The translations under genes were made by a program, and so were the position numbers. Shown piece after piece: positions 45,173 through 54,030 of a stretch of 64,000 nt of DNA (its first letter is position 1; each line of letters opens with the position of its first letter). Source of the stretch: Luteirhabdus pelagi (GTDB lineage: Bacteria; Bacteroidota; Bacteroidia; Flavobacteriales; Flavobacteriaceae); the NCBI RefSeq assembly GCF_016827595.1, contig NZ_JAECMS010000005.1, forward strand, positions 281,672-345,671. The letters are read 5' to 3'. The notes below the pieces were generated by a model that was not told where the DNA came from, made no database searches, and saw nothing but the letters and a program-made list of their open reading frames with translations.

Positions 45173-47599
45173 ATGAAGATATCGTACAATTGGTTGCAAC
45201 AATTTGTAAAACTGAAGAAATCACCGGAAGAAACCGCCGAGCTTTTAACCGATCTCGGACTGGAAGTTGAAGGCATCGAGTCTTTTGTTTCCGTTCCTGG
45301 TGGACTAAAAGGCATCGTGGTGGGTGAAGTATTGGAATGTTTTCCACACCCAAATGCCGATCGACTGAAGTTAACCAAGGTTGATCTTGGAAACGGTGCT
45401 CCAGTTCAGATTGTTTGTGGTGCTCCCAACGTTGCGCAGGGACAGAAAGTACCCGTCGCAACTATTGGCACAACCTTGTATGATGATAAAGGCGAACCTT
45501 GGACCATTAAAAAAGGTAAAATTCGAGGCGAAAGTAGTCATGGGATGATCTGTGCCGAAGATGAATTGGGCTTGGGTGAAAGTCACGATGGCATTATGGT
45601 ACTGGAAGAAAAGCTGACACCTGGTACGCCGCTTTCCGAAATTTTTGAAGTGGAAGAAGACCATGTTTTTGAAATAGGCCTTACTCCAAACCGCGCCGAC
45701 GCTATGAGCCATTGGGGTGTTGCACGCGACTTGAAAGCTGGTTTGCTACAGCAGGATATTTCGGTAGAACTTATTACGCCTTCCACCAGTAGTTTTCACG
45801 TAGACAGTCGAACACTTCGTATGGATGTTCAGGTGGAAGATCCGAAACGGGCGCCTCGCTATTGTGGGCTAACGATGACAGGCCTTTCAGTGAAACCGTC
45901 TCCCGATTGGTTGCAAAATCGATTGAAGGCTATCGGAATTACACCTACCAATAATGTGGTAGACGCCACTAATTATGTTTGTCACGAATTGGGTCAACCA
46001 TTACATGCCTTCGACGCAGATGCCATAACCGACAATAAAATTAGGGTGAAGACATTGTCTTCGGGTACCAAGTTTACCACCCTAGATGGGATTGAACGCG
46101 AATTACACGAAGAGGACCTTATGATTTGCGATGCGGATAAGCCAATGTGTATTGCCGGAGTTTTCGGAGGTATCGATAGTGGTGTAAACGAAAAAACAAA
46201 GAGTATTTTCTTGGAAAGTGCCTATTTCGATCCGGTTAGTGTTCGAAAAACAGCTAAACGTCACGGTCTGAATACTGATGCTTCCTTCCGATTTGAAAGA
46301 GGTATCGATCCGAACGCCTGCGATTACGCCTTACTTCGTACTGCTATTTTGATTGAAGAAATTGCGGGCGGACAGGTAGCCAGTGATATGGACGATTTCT
46401 ATCCGAAAAAGGTGGAAGATCATCAAGTGTATTTAAACTTCAGCAATGCGACGCGACTGATCGGTGAAGAACTTGCGCCAGAAACCATCAAGGAAATTCT
46501 TACTTCCCTTGAAATAAAGATCAATAGCGTTACCGAAAGCGGCATCGGGATGACCATTCCTGCCTATCGAAACGATGTTACACGTGAGGCCGATGTGATA
46601 GAGGAAATTCTTAGGGTGTACGGCTACAACAATATTGCATTTACGGAAAAGCTGAACGCCTCGATTGCGGTTAACCAACCCATTGAGGATTATAAGGTTC
46701 AGAATGCGGCGGCCAATCAGTTAACAGCGCTGGGCTTTCATGAAATGATGGCGAATTCACTTACGAATCCGAAGTATTCTGAGGTTTCTGAAAAAATAAA
46801 CGAGTCGTATACGGTAACCATGTTGAATCCGTTGAGCAACGAATTGGCTGCCTTACGTCAGAGTATGTTGTTCGGTGTATTAGAGGCTGTTGCGTATAAT
46901 AAAAACCGTAGAATTGATAATGTGAAGCTTTTCGAATTTGGCAAAACCTATCACAATTTTCCAGGCAGTAGAGAAGAGAAAAAACATTTAAGCATTGCGA
47001 TTAGCGGTCAGAAAACGGAAGAATCATGGAATGTGCCCGAGGTGAAGACGAATTTCTTTTATATAAAGGGAATCGTTTCATCTATATTGGAAAAACTCGG
47101 CATTGATGAAGTTTCGGAAAAAGAAACCAAGAATGATATCTTTTCCGAAGGAATCGTGCTTTCCTCTAAAAAAACAGCCTTGGTTGAAATGGGCGTTGTA
47201 AAAAAGAAGCTTGCCAAAAAGTTCGATGTTGAAGAGGAAACACTCTATGCCGATTTCGACTGGGATGCTGTATTAAGCATTCTTTCGCCAGACACATTTC
47301 AACTACAACCCATTCCTAAATATCCGGAAGTTACGCGCGACTTGGCACTGTTATTAAATGATGATGTTCGCTTTGGAGACCTTCAGAAAACAGCCGAGCA
47401 AACCGAGAAAAAACTTTTACGGGCAGTGCAGTTGTTTGACGTGTATACCGGAAAAGGATTACCTAAAGGAAAGAAGTCGTACGCGTTGCGTTTCACCTTA
47501 AGAGACGATAAAAAGACGCTGACCGACAAGCAGATCGATAAGATTATGAACAAGCTTCAACAGCAATTCGAAAAAGAATTTGAAGCCAGTTTGAGATAA
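45173..47599 (+). CDS. pheT: Phenylalanyl-tRNA synthetase beta subunit
   Basis: 808 residues, the usual length. In order: N-terminal motif MKISYNWLQQFVKL, tRNA-binding OB fold at about 40-150 (VGEVLECFPHPNADRLKLTKVDLG), B3/B4 editing domain, B5 DNA-binding-like domain, catalytic-like domain, and the C-terminal ferredoxin-fold anticodon-binding domain (PKYPEVTRDLALLL, KGKKSYALRFTL). It pairs with PheS, encoded elsewhere, to charge tRNA-Phe. It is a single-gene unit with a clear terminator. Confidence 0.98.
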   Translation: MKISYNWLQQFVKLKKSPEETAELLTDLGLEVEGIESFVSVPGGLKGIVVGEVLECFPHPNADRLKLTKVDLGNGAPVQIVCGAPNVAQGQKVPVATIGTTLYDDKGEPWTIKKGKIRGESSHGMICAEDELGLGESHDGIMVLEEKLTPGTPLSEIFEVEEDHVFEIGLTPNRADAMSHWGVARDLKAGLLQQDISVELITPSTSSFHVDSRTLRMDVQVEDPKRAPRYCGLTMTGLSVKPSPDWLQNRLKAIGITPTNNVVDATNYVCHELGQPLHAFDADAITDNKIRVKTLSSGTKFTTLDGIERELHEEDLMICDADKPMCIAGVFGGIDSGVNEKTKSIFLESAYFDPVSVRKTAKRHGLNTDASFRFERGIDPNACDYALLRTAILIEEIAGGQVASDMDDFYPKKVEDHQVYLNFSNATRLIGEELAPETIKEILTSLEIKINSVTESGIGMTIPAYRNDVTREADVIEEILRVYGYNNIAFTEKLNASIAVNQPIEDYKVQNAAANQLTALGFHEMMANSLTNPKYSEVSEKINESYTVTMLNPLSNELAALRQSMLFGVLEAVAYNKNRRIDNVKLFEFGKTYHNFPGSREEKKHLSIAISGQKTEESWNVPEVKTNFFYIKGIVSSILEKLGIDEVSEKETKNDIFSEGIVLSSKKTALVEMGVVKKKLAKKFDVEEETLYADFDWDAVLSILSPDTFQLQPIPKYPEVTRDLALLLNDDVRFGDLQKTAEQTEKKLLRAVQLFDVYTGKGLPKGKKSYALRFTLRDDKKTLTDKQIDKIMNKLQQQFEKEFEASLR

Positions 47600-47602
47600 A
47601 AA

Positions 47603-47627
47603 AAAACGGGACGAAATGTCCCGTTTT
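47603..47627. terminator. Intrinsic terminator between pheT and the fasciclin gene
   Basis: Perfect stem AAAACGGGAC/GTCCCGTTTT with a five-base loop. Confidence 0.93.
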
Positions 47628-47647
47628 CTATTCTAATTTAGCATCGT

Positions 47648-48229
47648 TTAGTTTGGCAGCAATACGCTATCAACAACGTGGATGACACCATTCGATTGAT
47701 TTACATTTGCGATGGTCACCATCGATGTATTTCCATTCTCATCTTTAAGGATGATATTTTTTCCTTTCAACATCGCAGTTAACGTTCCACCATTCACCAT
47801 ATTCAATTCTACAGAACCCTTCCCCATTTTAATTTTTTCCATAAGGTCGGCTGCAGAGAAATCGCCTGCTACCACATGGTACTTTAGGATGGTTTGTAAT
47901 TTTTCCTTGTTTTCAGGTTTCAACAATGTTGCAACCGTTCCATCAGGAAGCTTATCGAAAGCGGCATTTGTTGGTGCAAAAACAGTAAAAGGCCCTTTGG
48001 ATTGTAAAGTAGTTACCAAATCGGCTGCTTTCACAGCGGCGACCAAAGTAGTGTGGTCTTTAGAGTTTACGGCGTTTTCAACAATATTCTTACTTGGATA
48101 CATGGCAGCGCCTCCTACCATCACTGTTTTTTCTTTCTTCTTCATGCTATCCTGAGCATGCGTGTTTGCTATTCCAGCAAACAACATAAAGGTCAGAGAA
48201 AGTGTGGCAATAAAGTTCATTCGTTTCAT
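47648..48229 (-). CDS. Secreted fasciclin-domain protein
   Basis: 193 residues: signal peptide ending ANTHAQD and one FAS1 domain at about 55-190 with both conserved boxes, H1 as PFTVFAPTNAAFDKLP and H2 as NGVIHVVDSVLLP. FAS1 proteins are adhesion molecules at the cell surface. It is on the same strand as a second FAS1 gene, 100 bases downstream of that gene's stop codon. Confidence 0.93.
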   Translation of the reverse strand: MKRMNFIATLSLTFMLFAGIANTHAQDSMKKKEKTVMVGGAAMYPSKNIVENAVNSKDHTTLVAAVKAADLVTTLQSKGPFTVFAPTNAAFDKLPDGTVATLLKPENKEKLQTILKYHVVAGDFSAADLMEKIKMGKGSVELNMVNGGTLTAMLKGKNIILKDENGNTSMVTIANVNQSNGVIHVVDSVLLPN

Positions 48230-48329
48230 AATAGTGTATGTTTTGGTTACACTAACATAAACGAAAGCAGACCGCAGTCGGTTTGAAAATTCGGTTACTT
48301 TAAGTTTTATTTAACGAGAAATAGAGCGG

Positions 48330-48905
48330 CTATTTATCGCTGTCAGAAGGAAATAACGTCCCATCAACAATATGAAAAAAACCATTCTTATGATAGAAAT
48401 CAGTATCCAGGACCCTGGCTGAACCTTTATCCTTAGTGGAAATAATAAGGTTGTCTCCATCTTGGCGAACATTCAGCGTTTCATTGGAAAGCGTTTTCAG
48501 TTGAACGGCTCCTCCAGTTTTTTCCATTTGATATGTGATTGAATAAGCATCAACTCGTCCAGGTATGGTGTGTTGCTTTACCAATTCCTGAAGTTTCTGT
48601 GTATCCTTCAACAAGGCTTCTTTTTCTTCTTCTGAAAAAGAAGCAAAAGCGGCATTCGTTGGTACAAAAACCGTGACCATTTCTTCATTAGATAGCAAGT
48701 CCGTTACCGAAGGTTGCGCCAATACTTGCATGAAAAATGAAAACGATTGGACATTCTCTAAATTCTCAGTCAATGATTTCTTTGAAGAAAAGGTTGCTTC
48801 CTTGTATTCGGTCGTAACTTCTGCCCCATTCGTATTCGTATATTTTTGACCAAAACCGGTCTGTAAACATGCCAGGGAAAGAAAAGCTAATAGTAGATAC
48901 TTCAT
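48330..48905 (-). CDS. Second, divergent fasciclin-domain protein
   Basis: 191 residues from the ATG at 48905, which begins the signal peptide MKYLLLAFLSLACLQTGFGQ; the frame extends upstream to 48968 but that part lacks signal character. One FAS1 domain with H1 as MVTVFVPTNAAFASFS and H2 as NGFFHIVDGTLFPS. It shares the fold with the next gene but not close sequence, so this is an old duplication or an independent member. Role: surface adhesion (inferred from the family). Confidence 0.88.
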   Translation of the reverse strand: MKYLLLAFLSLACLQTGFGQKYTNTNGAEVTTEYKEATFSSKKSLTENLENVQSFSFFMQVLAQPSVTDLLSNEEMVTVFVPTNAAFASFSEEEKEALLKDTQKLQELVKQHTIPGRVDAYSITYQMEKTGGAVQLKTLSNETLNVRQDGDNLIISTKDKGSARVLDTDFYHKNGFFHIVDGTLFPSDSDK

Positions 48906-49026
48906 TTTGCTATATTTCAGAATAGGTAAATGTACGGGTTTGTACCTTAGAAACGAAATAGCCCCCACTATATTGAACGCGATGGATGTTAAATTCTTGT
49001 AATGCTTCTTTTTATCAATTATTTTT

Positions 49027-49761
49027 ATGAAAAAACATGCTATGCTTCCTAAAACGAATTTAAAAGATAGACTTGCCCATATCCGAAACCGGCGTGTTAC
49101 CGATTCGGATATTCTTCAAGAGGTCCATGCTATTTTTAAAGATCAAAACGAACAGCGCGAACGTATCAAGAAAGATCTTTCGGAAGATTCCAATGGCCCA
49201 GGTACTCCCTTGAATTTTGATTTATTGGAAAGTGACCGGATTTTTCATATAAAGGATATCGAACGCTTGTGCTATATCTATCGCTTACGATTTTTAGATA
49301 GTTCCTTTTTTAAAGGCACCTATCCCGAAGAAGCGATTACTAAAATCGCTAGGATGGAAAAGGAACACGATACCAGTTTGAACGAATTTAAAATCGTGGC
49401 ACCCGCCAAGCGCATGAAACTTGAAAATGCTGATGATCCACTGCTCTTTACCCCGATGGGAAACGACTATTTCTATCTTATCCATAAATGGGGAAATGAC
49501 CTTCACCCCTTTCGAAAATTGCTCATGTGGCCATACCGTAGCTTTGAAAACCTGGTGATTGCAATTCTCTTTATCAGTATTGCCTTCACCGCTATCACTC
49601 CTATGCAGTTATTTACACATGGTAACGTAACGCTTCAGGAATATTTTCTGATGTTTTTATTTATGTTTAAGGCTGTGGGTGGCATTGTACTTTTTATCGG
49701 TTTTGCAAAAGGTAAAAACTTTAACGGTGCTATCTGGAACAGCAAATATTATAACGCCTAA
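49027..49761 (+). CDS. Uncharacterised membrane protein
   Basis: 244 residues that I do not recognise. Residues 1-165 are soluble and charged (RLAHIRNRRVTDSDILQEVHAIF, FHIKDIERLCYIYRLRFLDSSFFKGTYPEEA), followed by two membrane helices at about 178-200 and 205-228, ending with a short tail NFNGAIWNSKYYNA. The large N-terminal domain would face the cytoplasm. It is followed 11 bases later by a DUF2007-type gene and probably forms an operon with it. Confidence 0.8.
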   Translation: MKKHAMLPKTNLKDRLAHIRNRRVTDSDILQEVHAIFKDQNEQRERIKKDLSEDSNGPGTPLNFDLLESDRIFHIKDIERLCYIYRLRFLDSSFFKGTYPEEAITKIARMEKEHDTSLNEFKIVAPAKRMKLENADDPLLFTPMGNDYFYLIHKWGNDLHPFRKLLMWPYRSFENLVIAILFISIAFTAITPMQLFTHGNVTLQEYFLMFLFMFKAVGGIVLFIGFAKGKNFNGAIWNSKYYNA

Positions 49762-49772
49762 ACAAAATTTAT

Positions 49773-50018
49773 ATGAGTAATCCTTCAGAAGAATCGGTAC
49801 GCATCTTTACAGGTCCTGCCATGGTAGCAAAAGCTTTGGTTAGCCGATTAAACGATATCGGGATTAGCCCTATCGAAAAAGATGACCATGAAAGTGGCAT
49901 CCGCGCAGGATTTGCCATTGGGGTTCCCGGTCAGGTGCGTCTCTTCATCAGAAAAGACCAAATGAAAAAAGCACAACCAACAATCGATGAGTTTTTAAAC
50001 GAAATAGACGAAGCCTAA
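49773..50018 (+). CDS. DUF2007 family small protein
   Basis: 81 residues of the DUF2007 type (named putative signal-transducing protein in databases, though no function is proven): VRIFTGPAMVAKALVSRLNDIGISPIEKDDHESG...VRLFIRKDQMKKAQPTIDEFL, a small ferredoxin-like alpha/beta fold. Probably co-transcribed with the preceding membrane protein and closed by the terminator at 50036-50070. Confidence 0.85.
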   Translation: MSNPSEESVRIFTGPAMVAKALVSRLNDIGISPIEKDDHESGIRAGFAIGVPGQVRLFIRKDQMKKAQPTIDEFLNEIDEA

Positions 50019-50035
50019 ACACGCTTTTTCATCAT

Positions 50036-50070
50036 AAAAAAAGCCCTCACTACGAGGGCTTTAATTTTTT
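50036..50070. terminator. Bidirectional intrinsic terminator
   Basis: Stem AAAGCCCTC/GAGGGCTTT with a five-base loop and T-rich flank, between the DUF2007 gene and the convergent ABC-F gene. Confidence 0.9.
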
Positions 50071-50082
50071 ATATTGTTAAGA

Positions 50083-51708
50083 CTACGCTTCTACCTCATA
50101 CATTTGGTCGCGTTGCTCGCGAATGCTTTTATCGTTCATGTAGTCGTCGAAGTTTAGATAGCGATCGATCGCTCCTTTCGGCGTTAATTCGATGATTCGA
50201 TTTCCAACCGTTTGTGCAAAGGCATGGTCGTGTGTGGTTAGCAATACTGTTCCTTTGAAGTTTTTAAGTGAGTTGTTGAACGCTGTAATCGATTCTAGGT
50301 CCAAGTGGTTGGTAGGTTCGTCCAACATCACCACATTCGCACGTTGCATCATCATCCGACTGAGCATACAGCGCACTTTTTCACCTCCTGAAAGCACGTT
50401 CGATTTCTTCAACGCCTCTTCACCACTAAACAACATCTTCCCAAGAAAACCACGGATATAGACTTCTTCTCGTTCTTCTTCTGTCTTGGCATATTGGCGA
50501 AGCCAATCGACCAATGTCATATCATTCTTAAAGAATTCGCTATTGTCCAACGGCAAATAACTCTGAAGCGTTGTTACACCCCATTGATATTCGCCTGTAT
50601 CGGGTTTTGCGTTTCCATTCACAATTTCATAGAATGCAGTAGTTGCTCTTGAATCGCGTGAAAACAAAACAACCTTGTCGCCTTTCGCCAAATTGATGTT
50701 CACATTGCTAAAAAGTGTTTCACCATCTAGGGAAGCAGAAAGGTTTTCGACATTTAGAATTTGATCGCCCGCTTCACGTTCGCGCTCAAAAATGATAGCT
50801 GGGTAACGACGGCTAGAAGGCTTGATGTTTTCGACATTCAGTTTTTCCAACATCTTCTTACGGGAAGTAGCCTGTTTCGATTTTGCCACGTTTGCGCTAA
50901 ATCGCTGGATAAACTCCTGAAGTTCCTTTCGCTTTTCCTCCGCTTTTTTGTTTTGTTGGGCACGTTGTCGCGCGGCCAACTGACTACTTTCGTACCAGAA
51001 CGTATAGTTTCCGCTGTAGTGGGTAATCTTACCGAAGTCGATATCGCTAATGTGTGTACACACGGCATCCAAAAAGTGACGGTCGTGCGATACTACGATG
51101 ACGCAATTGTCGTAATTCGCCAAAAAGTTTTCAAGCCAATTGATGGTTTCATAGTCCAAATCGTTGGTTGGCTCATCCATGATCAATACATCCGGACTTC
51201 CAAAAAGCGCCTGGGCCAACAATACCCGTACCTTTTGCTTACCATCAAGATCGGCCATGGTACTATAGTGAAGGCTTTCGTCTATACCCAAGTTGGAGAG
51301 CATGGCAGCAGCATCGCTTTCTGCATTCCAGCCATTCATCTCTTCAAAAATAACTTGAAGTTCGCCGATTTTCTCTGCGTTCTCATCGGTATAATCCTCA
51401 TACAGCTTATCGATTTGTGTTTTCACATCGAAAAGCTCCTTATTCCCCCGCATTACAGTTTCCAACACGGGAAAATCATCATATGCGTTGTGGTTCTGCT
51501 CAAGTACGGACATTCTTTTTTCTGGCTCGAGATGAACATGACCGGATGTAGGCTCCTGTTTTCCCGCTAGAATTTTTAGAAATGTAGATTTCCCGGCACC
51601 ATTGGCACCGATTATTCCGTAGCAGTTGCCTTGCACGAATTGGGTATTCACTTCATCGAACAACACCCGTTTTCCAAATTGTACCGATAGGTTTGAAACT
51701 GAAAGCAT
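50083..51708 (-). CDS. ABC-F family ribosome-associated ATPase (YbiT-like)
   Basis: 541 residues with two ATPase domains and no membrane segment, the ABC-F layout. Site 1 has Walker A GANGAGKST and Walker B VLIMDEPTNDLD, but its signature reads DLDGKQKVR instead of LSGGxxxR. Site 2 has a good signature LSGGEKVR and Walker B VVMLDEPTNHLD, but its Walker A region is LFSRDSRATT, without the usual glycines and Lys. The linker (residues about 240-310) is Lys/Arg rich, as in P-site tRNA-interaction motifs. ABC-F proteins act on translating ribosomes; resistance or housekeeping roles cannot be separated here. Confidence 0.93.
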   Translation of the reverse strand: MLSVSNLSVQFGKRVLFDEVNTQFVQGNCYGIIGANGAGKSTFLKILAGKQEPTSGHVHLEPEKRMSVLEQNHNAYDDFPVLETVMRGNKELFDVKTQIDKLYEDYTDENAEKIGELQVIFEEMNGWNAESDAAAMLSNLGIDESLHYSTMADLDGKQKVRVLLAQALFGSPDVLIMDEPTNDLDYETINWLENFLANYDNCVIVVSHDRHFLDAVCTHISDIDFGKITHYSGNYTFWYESSQLAARQRAQQNKKAEEKRKELQEFIQRFSANVAKSKQATSRKKMLEKLNVENIKPSSRRYPAIIFEREREAGDQILNVENLSASLDGETLFSNVNINLAKGDKVVLFSRDSRATTAFYEIVNGNAKPDTGEYQWGVTTLQSYLPLDNSEFFKNDMTLVDWLRQYAKTEEEREEVYIRGFLGKMLFSGEEALKKSNVLSGGEKVRCMLSRMMMQRANVVMLDEPTNHLDLESITAFNNSLKNFKGTVLLTTHDHAFAQTVGNRIIELTPKGAIDRYLNFDDYMNDKSIREQRDQMYEVEA

Positions 51709-51730
51709 TTCGTAATTTTAAAATTTTGCG

Positions 51731-51738
51731 CAAAAGTA
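51731..51738 (-). promoter_or_regulatory. -7 promoter element of the ABC-F gene
   Basis: TACTTTTG on the minus strand about 23 bases before the ATG. Confidence 0.5.
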
Positions 51739-51821
51739 GCTAAATATAAGCGATTGCGGAAAGATTTAAGTTTTTATAAAGTTTTAACTTCGAATTAACA
51801 ACTCGCAGCCCTTGCTACAGT

Positions 51822-51829
51822 TACATTTG
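51822..51829 (+). promoter_or_regulatory. -7 promoter element of the thioredoxin-like lipoprotein gene
   Basis: TACATTTG at 51822-51829, 22 bases before the TTG start codon. Confidence 0.5.
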
Positions 51830-51851
51830 CTACAATCCCAAACGCATTTTT

Positions 51852-53243
51852 TTGAATAGATTATTACTCCTTTTCATAGCCGGCATTCTTTCCGCCTCCT
51901 GTGCTTTTTCGGATAAAGATGATGCGCAACAGACCTGGATTGGGGGTGAAATAGTCAATCCCGAAGGAGATTATATCATTATTTCCCAGGATCGCATTCC
52001 TATGGATACCATTCCATTGAAAAACGATAACACCTTTCTATATCAGTTCGAAAATCCTGAAGAAGGACTCTACTCCTTTCGACATAATGAATACCAGGTT
52101 TTCTATTTAGAACCGGGTGATAGTATCATGGTACGCCTTAATACATTGGAATTCGACGAATCGCTTTCATTTTCGGGTAGAGGCGCGGAAAAGAACAATT
52201 TGTTGATTGAGTTCTTTCTTCAAAATGAAACGGAGAACAATAACCTTAAACAGTTTTACCACCTTTCCCCTTCCAATTTTGAAAGTAAAATTGACTCGAT
52301 GCGCGCTGTTCGTGAACAACGCTACAAAGAATTTCTTAGGAAATATGAGCCGTCCGAAGGCTTCAAAAAAATTGCGAAACTAAATATTGCCTACGACCAT
52401 TTCAGTAGAAAGGAACACTACATAGCGGCCAATAAAAGAAGGCTGAAAAAATCGGAATATCCAAAAGGATTCTTCGAGTTTCGTGATTGCATTAATTATA
52501 ACAATAATATCGCGGAGTATTACTATCCTTATTATCGCTTCCTTGGTAGTCATTTTGCAAATCTAGCGTTCGAAAAATTACAGGATAACGACATCGATAC
52601 GAGAGATTACGATTTTAACAAAACAAAACTTGTACTGATCGACAGCATGATAAAAAATGATTCATTGAAGAATCGCTTACTTCTCAGTTCCGTACGACAA
52701 TATTTGGTACAGGCTAGAAGTGAAGAAAATGAGCGGAAGATGGTTACACTATTCAAAGACCTTTCTTCACATCCAAATCATATCACGGAGATCGAAGAGT
52801 TGGCTTCTGCAGCCATAAATATTACACCTGGGCATACCATTCCTAACGTGCAATTGGTTACGACCGATAACATCGTAAAAAACCTACACGAAATTATTCG
52901 TCGTCCCACAGTGCTATACTTTTGGTCGATGTACTCCATGCAACACAATAGAAATATCCATGCGAAAGTGGCCGAATTGCGCTCTAAGTTTCCGGAATAT
53001 GATTATATGGGCATCAATACCGATACACATTTTAGGAAATGGCGGGATATGACTTCTAACTTAGATTTTAATCCAGCCCATGAATTTCAATTAGAAGATT
53101 TAGACACCGCTGAAAAGGAATTGGTCCTGAATTCCTTAAACAAGGCATTTTTAGTGGATAGCGAAAATATCATTCTGGAAAGCAACTCTTCCGTTTTTGA
53201 ACCACAAATGGAAGAACAACTACTAGGCTACCTAAATCAATAA
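51852..53243 (+). CDS. Lipoprotein with degenerate thioredoxin-like domain
   Basis: 463 residues. The only start that includes the signal peptide is TTG at 51852 (NRLLLLFIAGILSASCAF, lipobox SASC near residue 16); no ATG lies nearby in frame. Residues 25-120 form a beta-rich DUF4369-like N-terminal domain (GGEIVNPEGDYIIISQDRIPMDTIPL, FYLEPGDSIMVRLN), a helical middle follows, and residues about 325-463 are thioredoxin-like. The redox site reads LYFWSMYSMQ, so both cysteines of CxxC are replaced. A redox function is unlikely; a binding or structural role at the envelope is more plausible. Confidence 0.85.
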   Translation: MNRLLLLFIAGILSASCAFSDKDDAQQTWIGGEIVNPEGDYIIISQDRIPMDTIPLKNDNTFLYQFENPEEGLYSFRHNEYQVFYLEPGDSIMVRLNTLEFDESLSFSGRGAEKNNLLIEFFLQNETENNNLKQFYHLSPSNFESKIDSMRAVREQRYKEFLRKYEPSEGFKKIAKLNIAYDHFSRKEHYIAANKRRLKKSEYPKGFFEFRDCINYNNNIAEYYYPYYRFLGSHFANLAFEKLQDNDIDTRDYDFNKTKLVLIDSMIKNDSLKNRLLLSSVRQYLVQARSEENERKMVTLFKDLSSHPNHITEIEELASAAINITPGHTIPNVQLVTTDNIVKNLHEIIRRPTVLYFWSMYSMQHNRNIHAKVAELRSKFPEYDYMGINTDTHFRKWRDMTSNLDFNPAHEFQLEDLDTAEKELVLNSLNKAFLVDSENIILESNSSVFEPQMEEQLLGYLNQ

Positions 53244-53275
53244 AGCCTTTCACATTTCTGTAAAAGGCCTTTTAT
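53241..53275. terminator. Terminator between the lipoprotein and transaldolase genes
   Basis: Imperfect stem TAAAGCCTTTCACA/TGTAAAAGGCCTTTTA with a short loop and flanking T run; it can serve both convergent genes. Confidence 0.75.
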
Positions 53276-53301
53276 TTTTTATTATTGTTGAAGGAACTAG
53301 C

Positions 53302-53955
53302 TTAATTTCCTTTTTTATAATCGGCCAAGAATTTTTCCAATCCAATATCGGTTAATGGATGGTTCAACAATCCTTCAATTGAAGACAACGGTCCTGTCAT
53401 CACATCGGCACCAATCTTAGCGCATTCCAAAACATGCATGGTGTGACGAACAGAAGCCGCAAGAATTTCCGTCTCGAAACCGTAGTTATCATAAATCAAT
53501 CGGATTTCAGCAATCAGGTTTAGGCCATCTGTTGAAATATCGTCCAATCGACCGATAAAAGGCGAAACATAGGTTGCACCCGCCTTGGCAGCTAACAACG
53601 CTTGACCTGCAGAAAATACCAACGTACAATTCGTTCTAATGTCCTTATCGCTGAAATATTTTATAGCCTTTATTCCTTCTTTGATCATTGGCACTTTTAC
53701 CACGATTTGGTCATGAAGTTCTGCTAATTGCTCTCCCTCCTTTACGATACCATCGAAATCGGTAGCGATTACTTCAGCAGAAACATCGCCTTCCACGATA
53801 TTACAGATATCTACGTAGTGTTTTAATATATTATCGCGACCCGTGATGCCCTCTTTGGCCATTAATGAAGGGTTGGTAGTAACGCCGTCTAGGACACCCA
53901 GATCCTGCGCTTCACGAATTTGATCCAAATTAGCGGTATCGATGAAAAATTTCAT
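53302..53955 (-). CDS. Transaldolase/fructose-6-phosphate aldolase-like protein
   Basis: 217 residues, the short TalC/FSA type: [36 protein letters not shown], the Schiff-base lysine in IVVKVPM near residue 85, [31 protein letters not shown], and [10 protein letters not shown]. In most bacteria such short members act as transaldolases of the pentose phosphate pathway; fructose-6-phosphate aldolase activity is the alternative. Confidence 0.94.
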   Translation of the reverse strand: MKFFIDTANLDQIREAQDLGVLDGVTTNPSLMAKEGITGRDNILKHYVDICNIVEGDVSAEVIATDFDGIVKEGEQLAELHDQIVVKVPMIKEGIKAIKYFSDKDIRTNCTLVFSAGQALLAAKAGATYVSPFIGRLDDISTDGLNLIAEIRLIYDNYGFETEILAASVRHTMHVLECAKIGADVMTGPLSSIEGLLNHPLTDIGLEKFLADYKKGN

Positions 53956-54030
53956 GCAAATTAGTTTAGGAGGTTATTGGCCACAAAAGTACACAAGTTC
54001 ACTTCCTTTTCGAAACCGAAAGCATAAAAT

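Noticed and set aside
50761..51570. Long plus-strand open frame (269 codons) opposite the ABC-F gene
   Set aside because: Antisense to a conserved gene, no domain pattern and no promoter; a shadow of its codon use.
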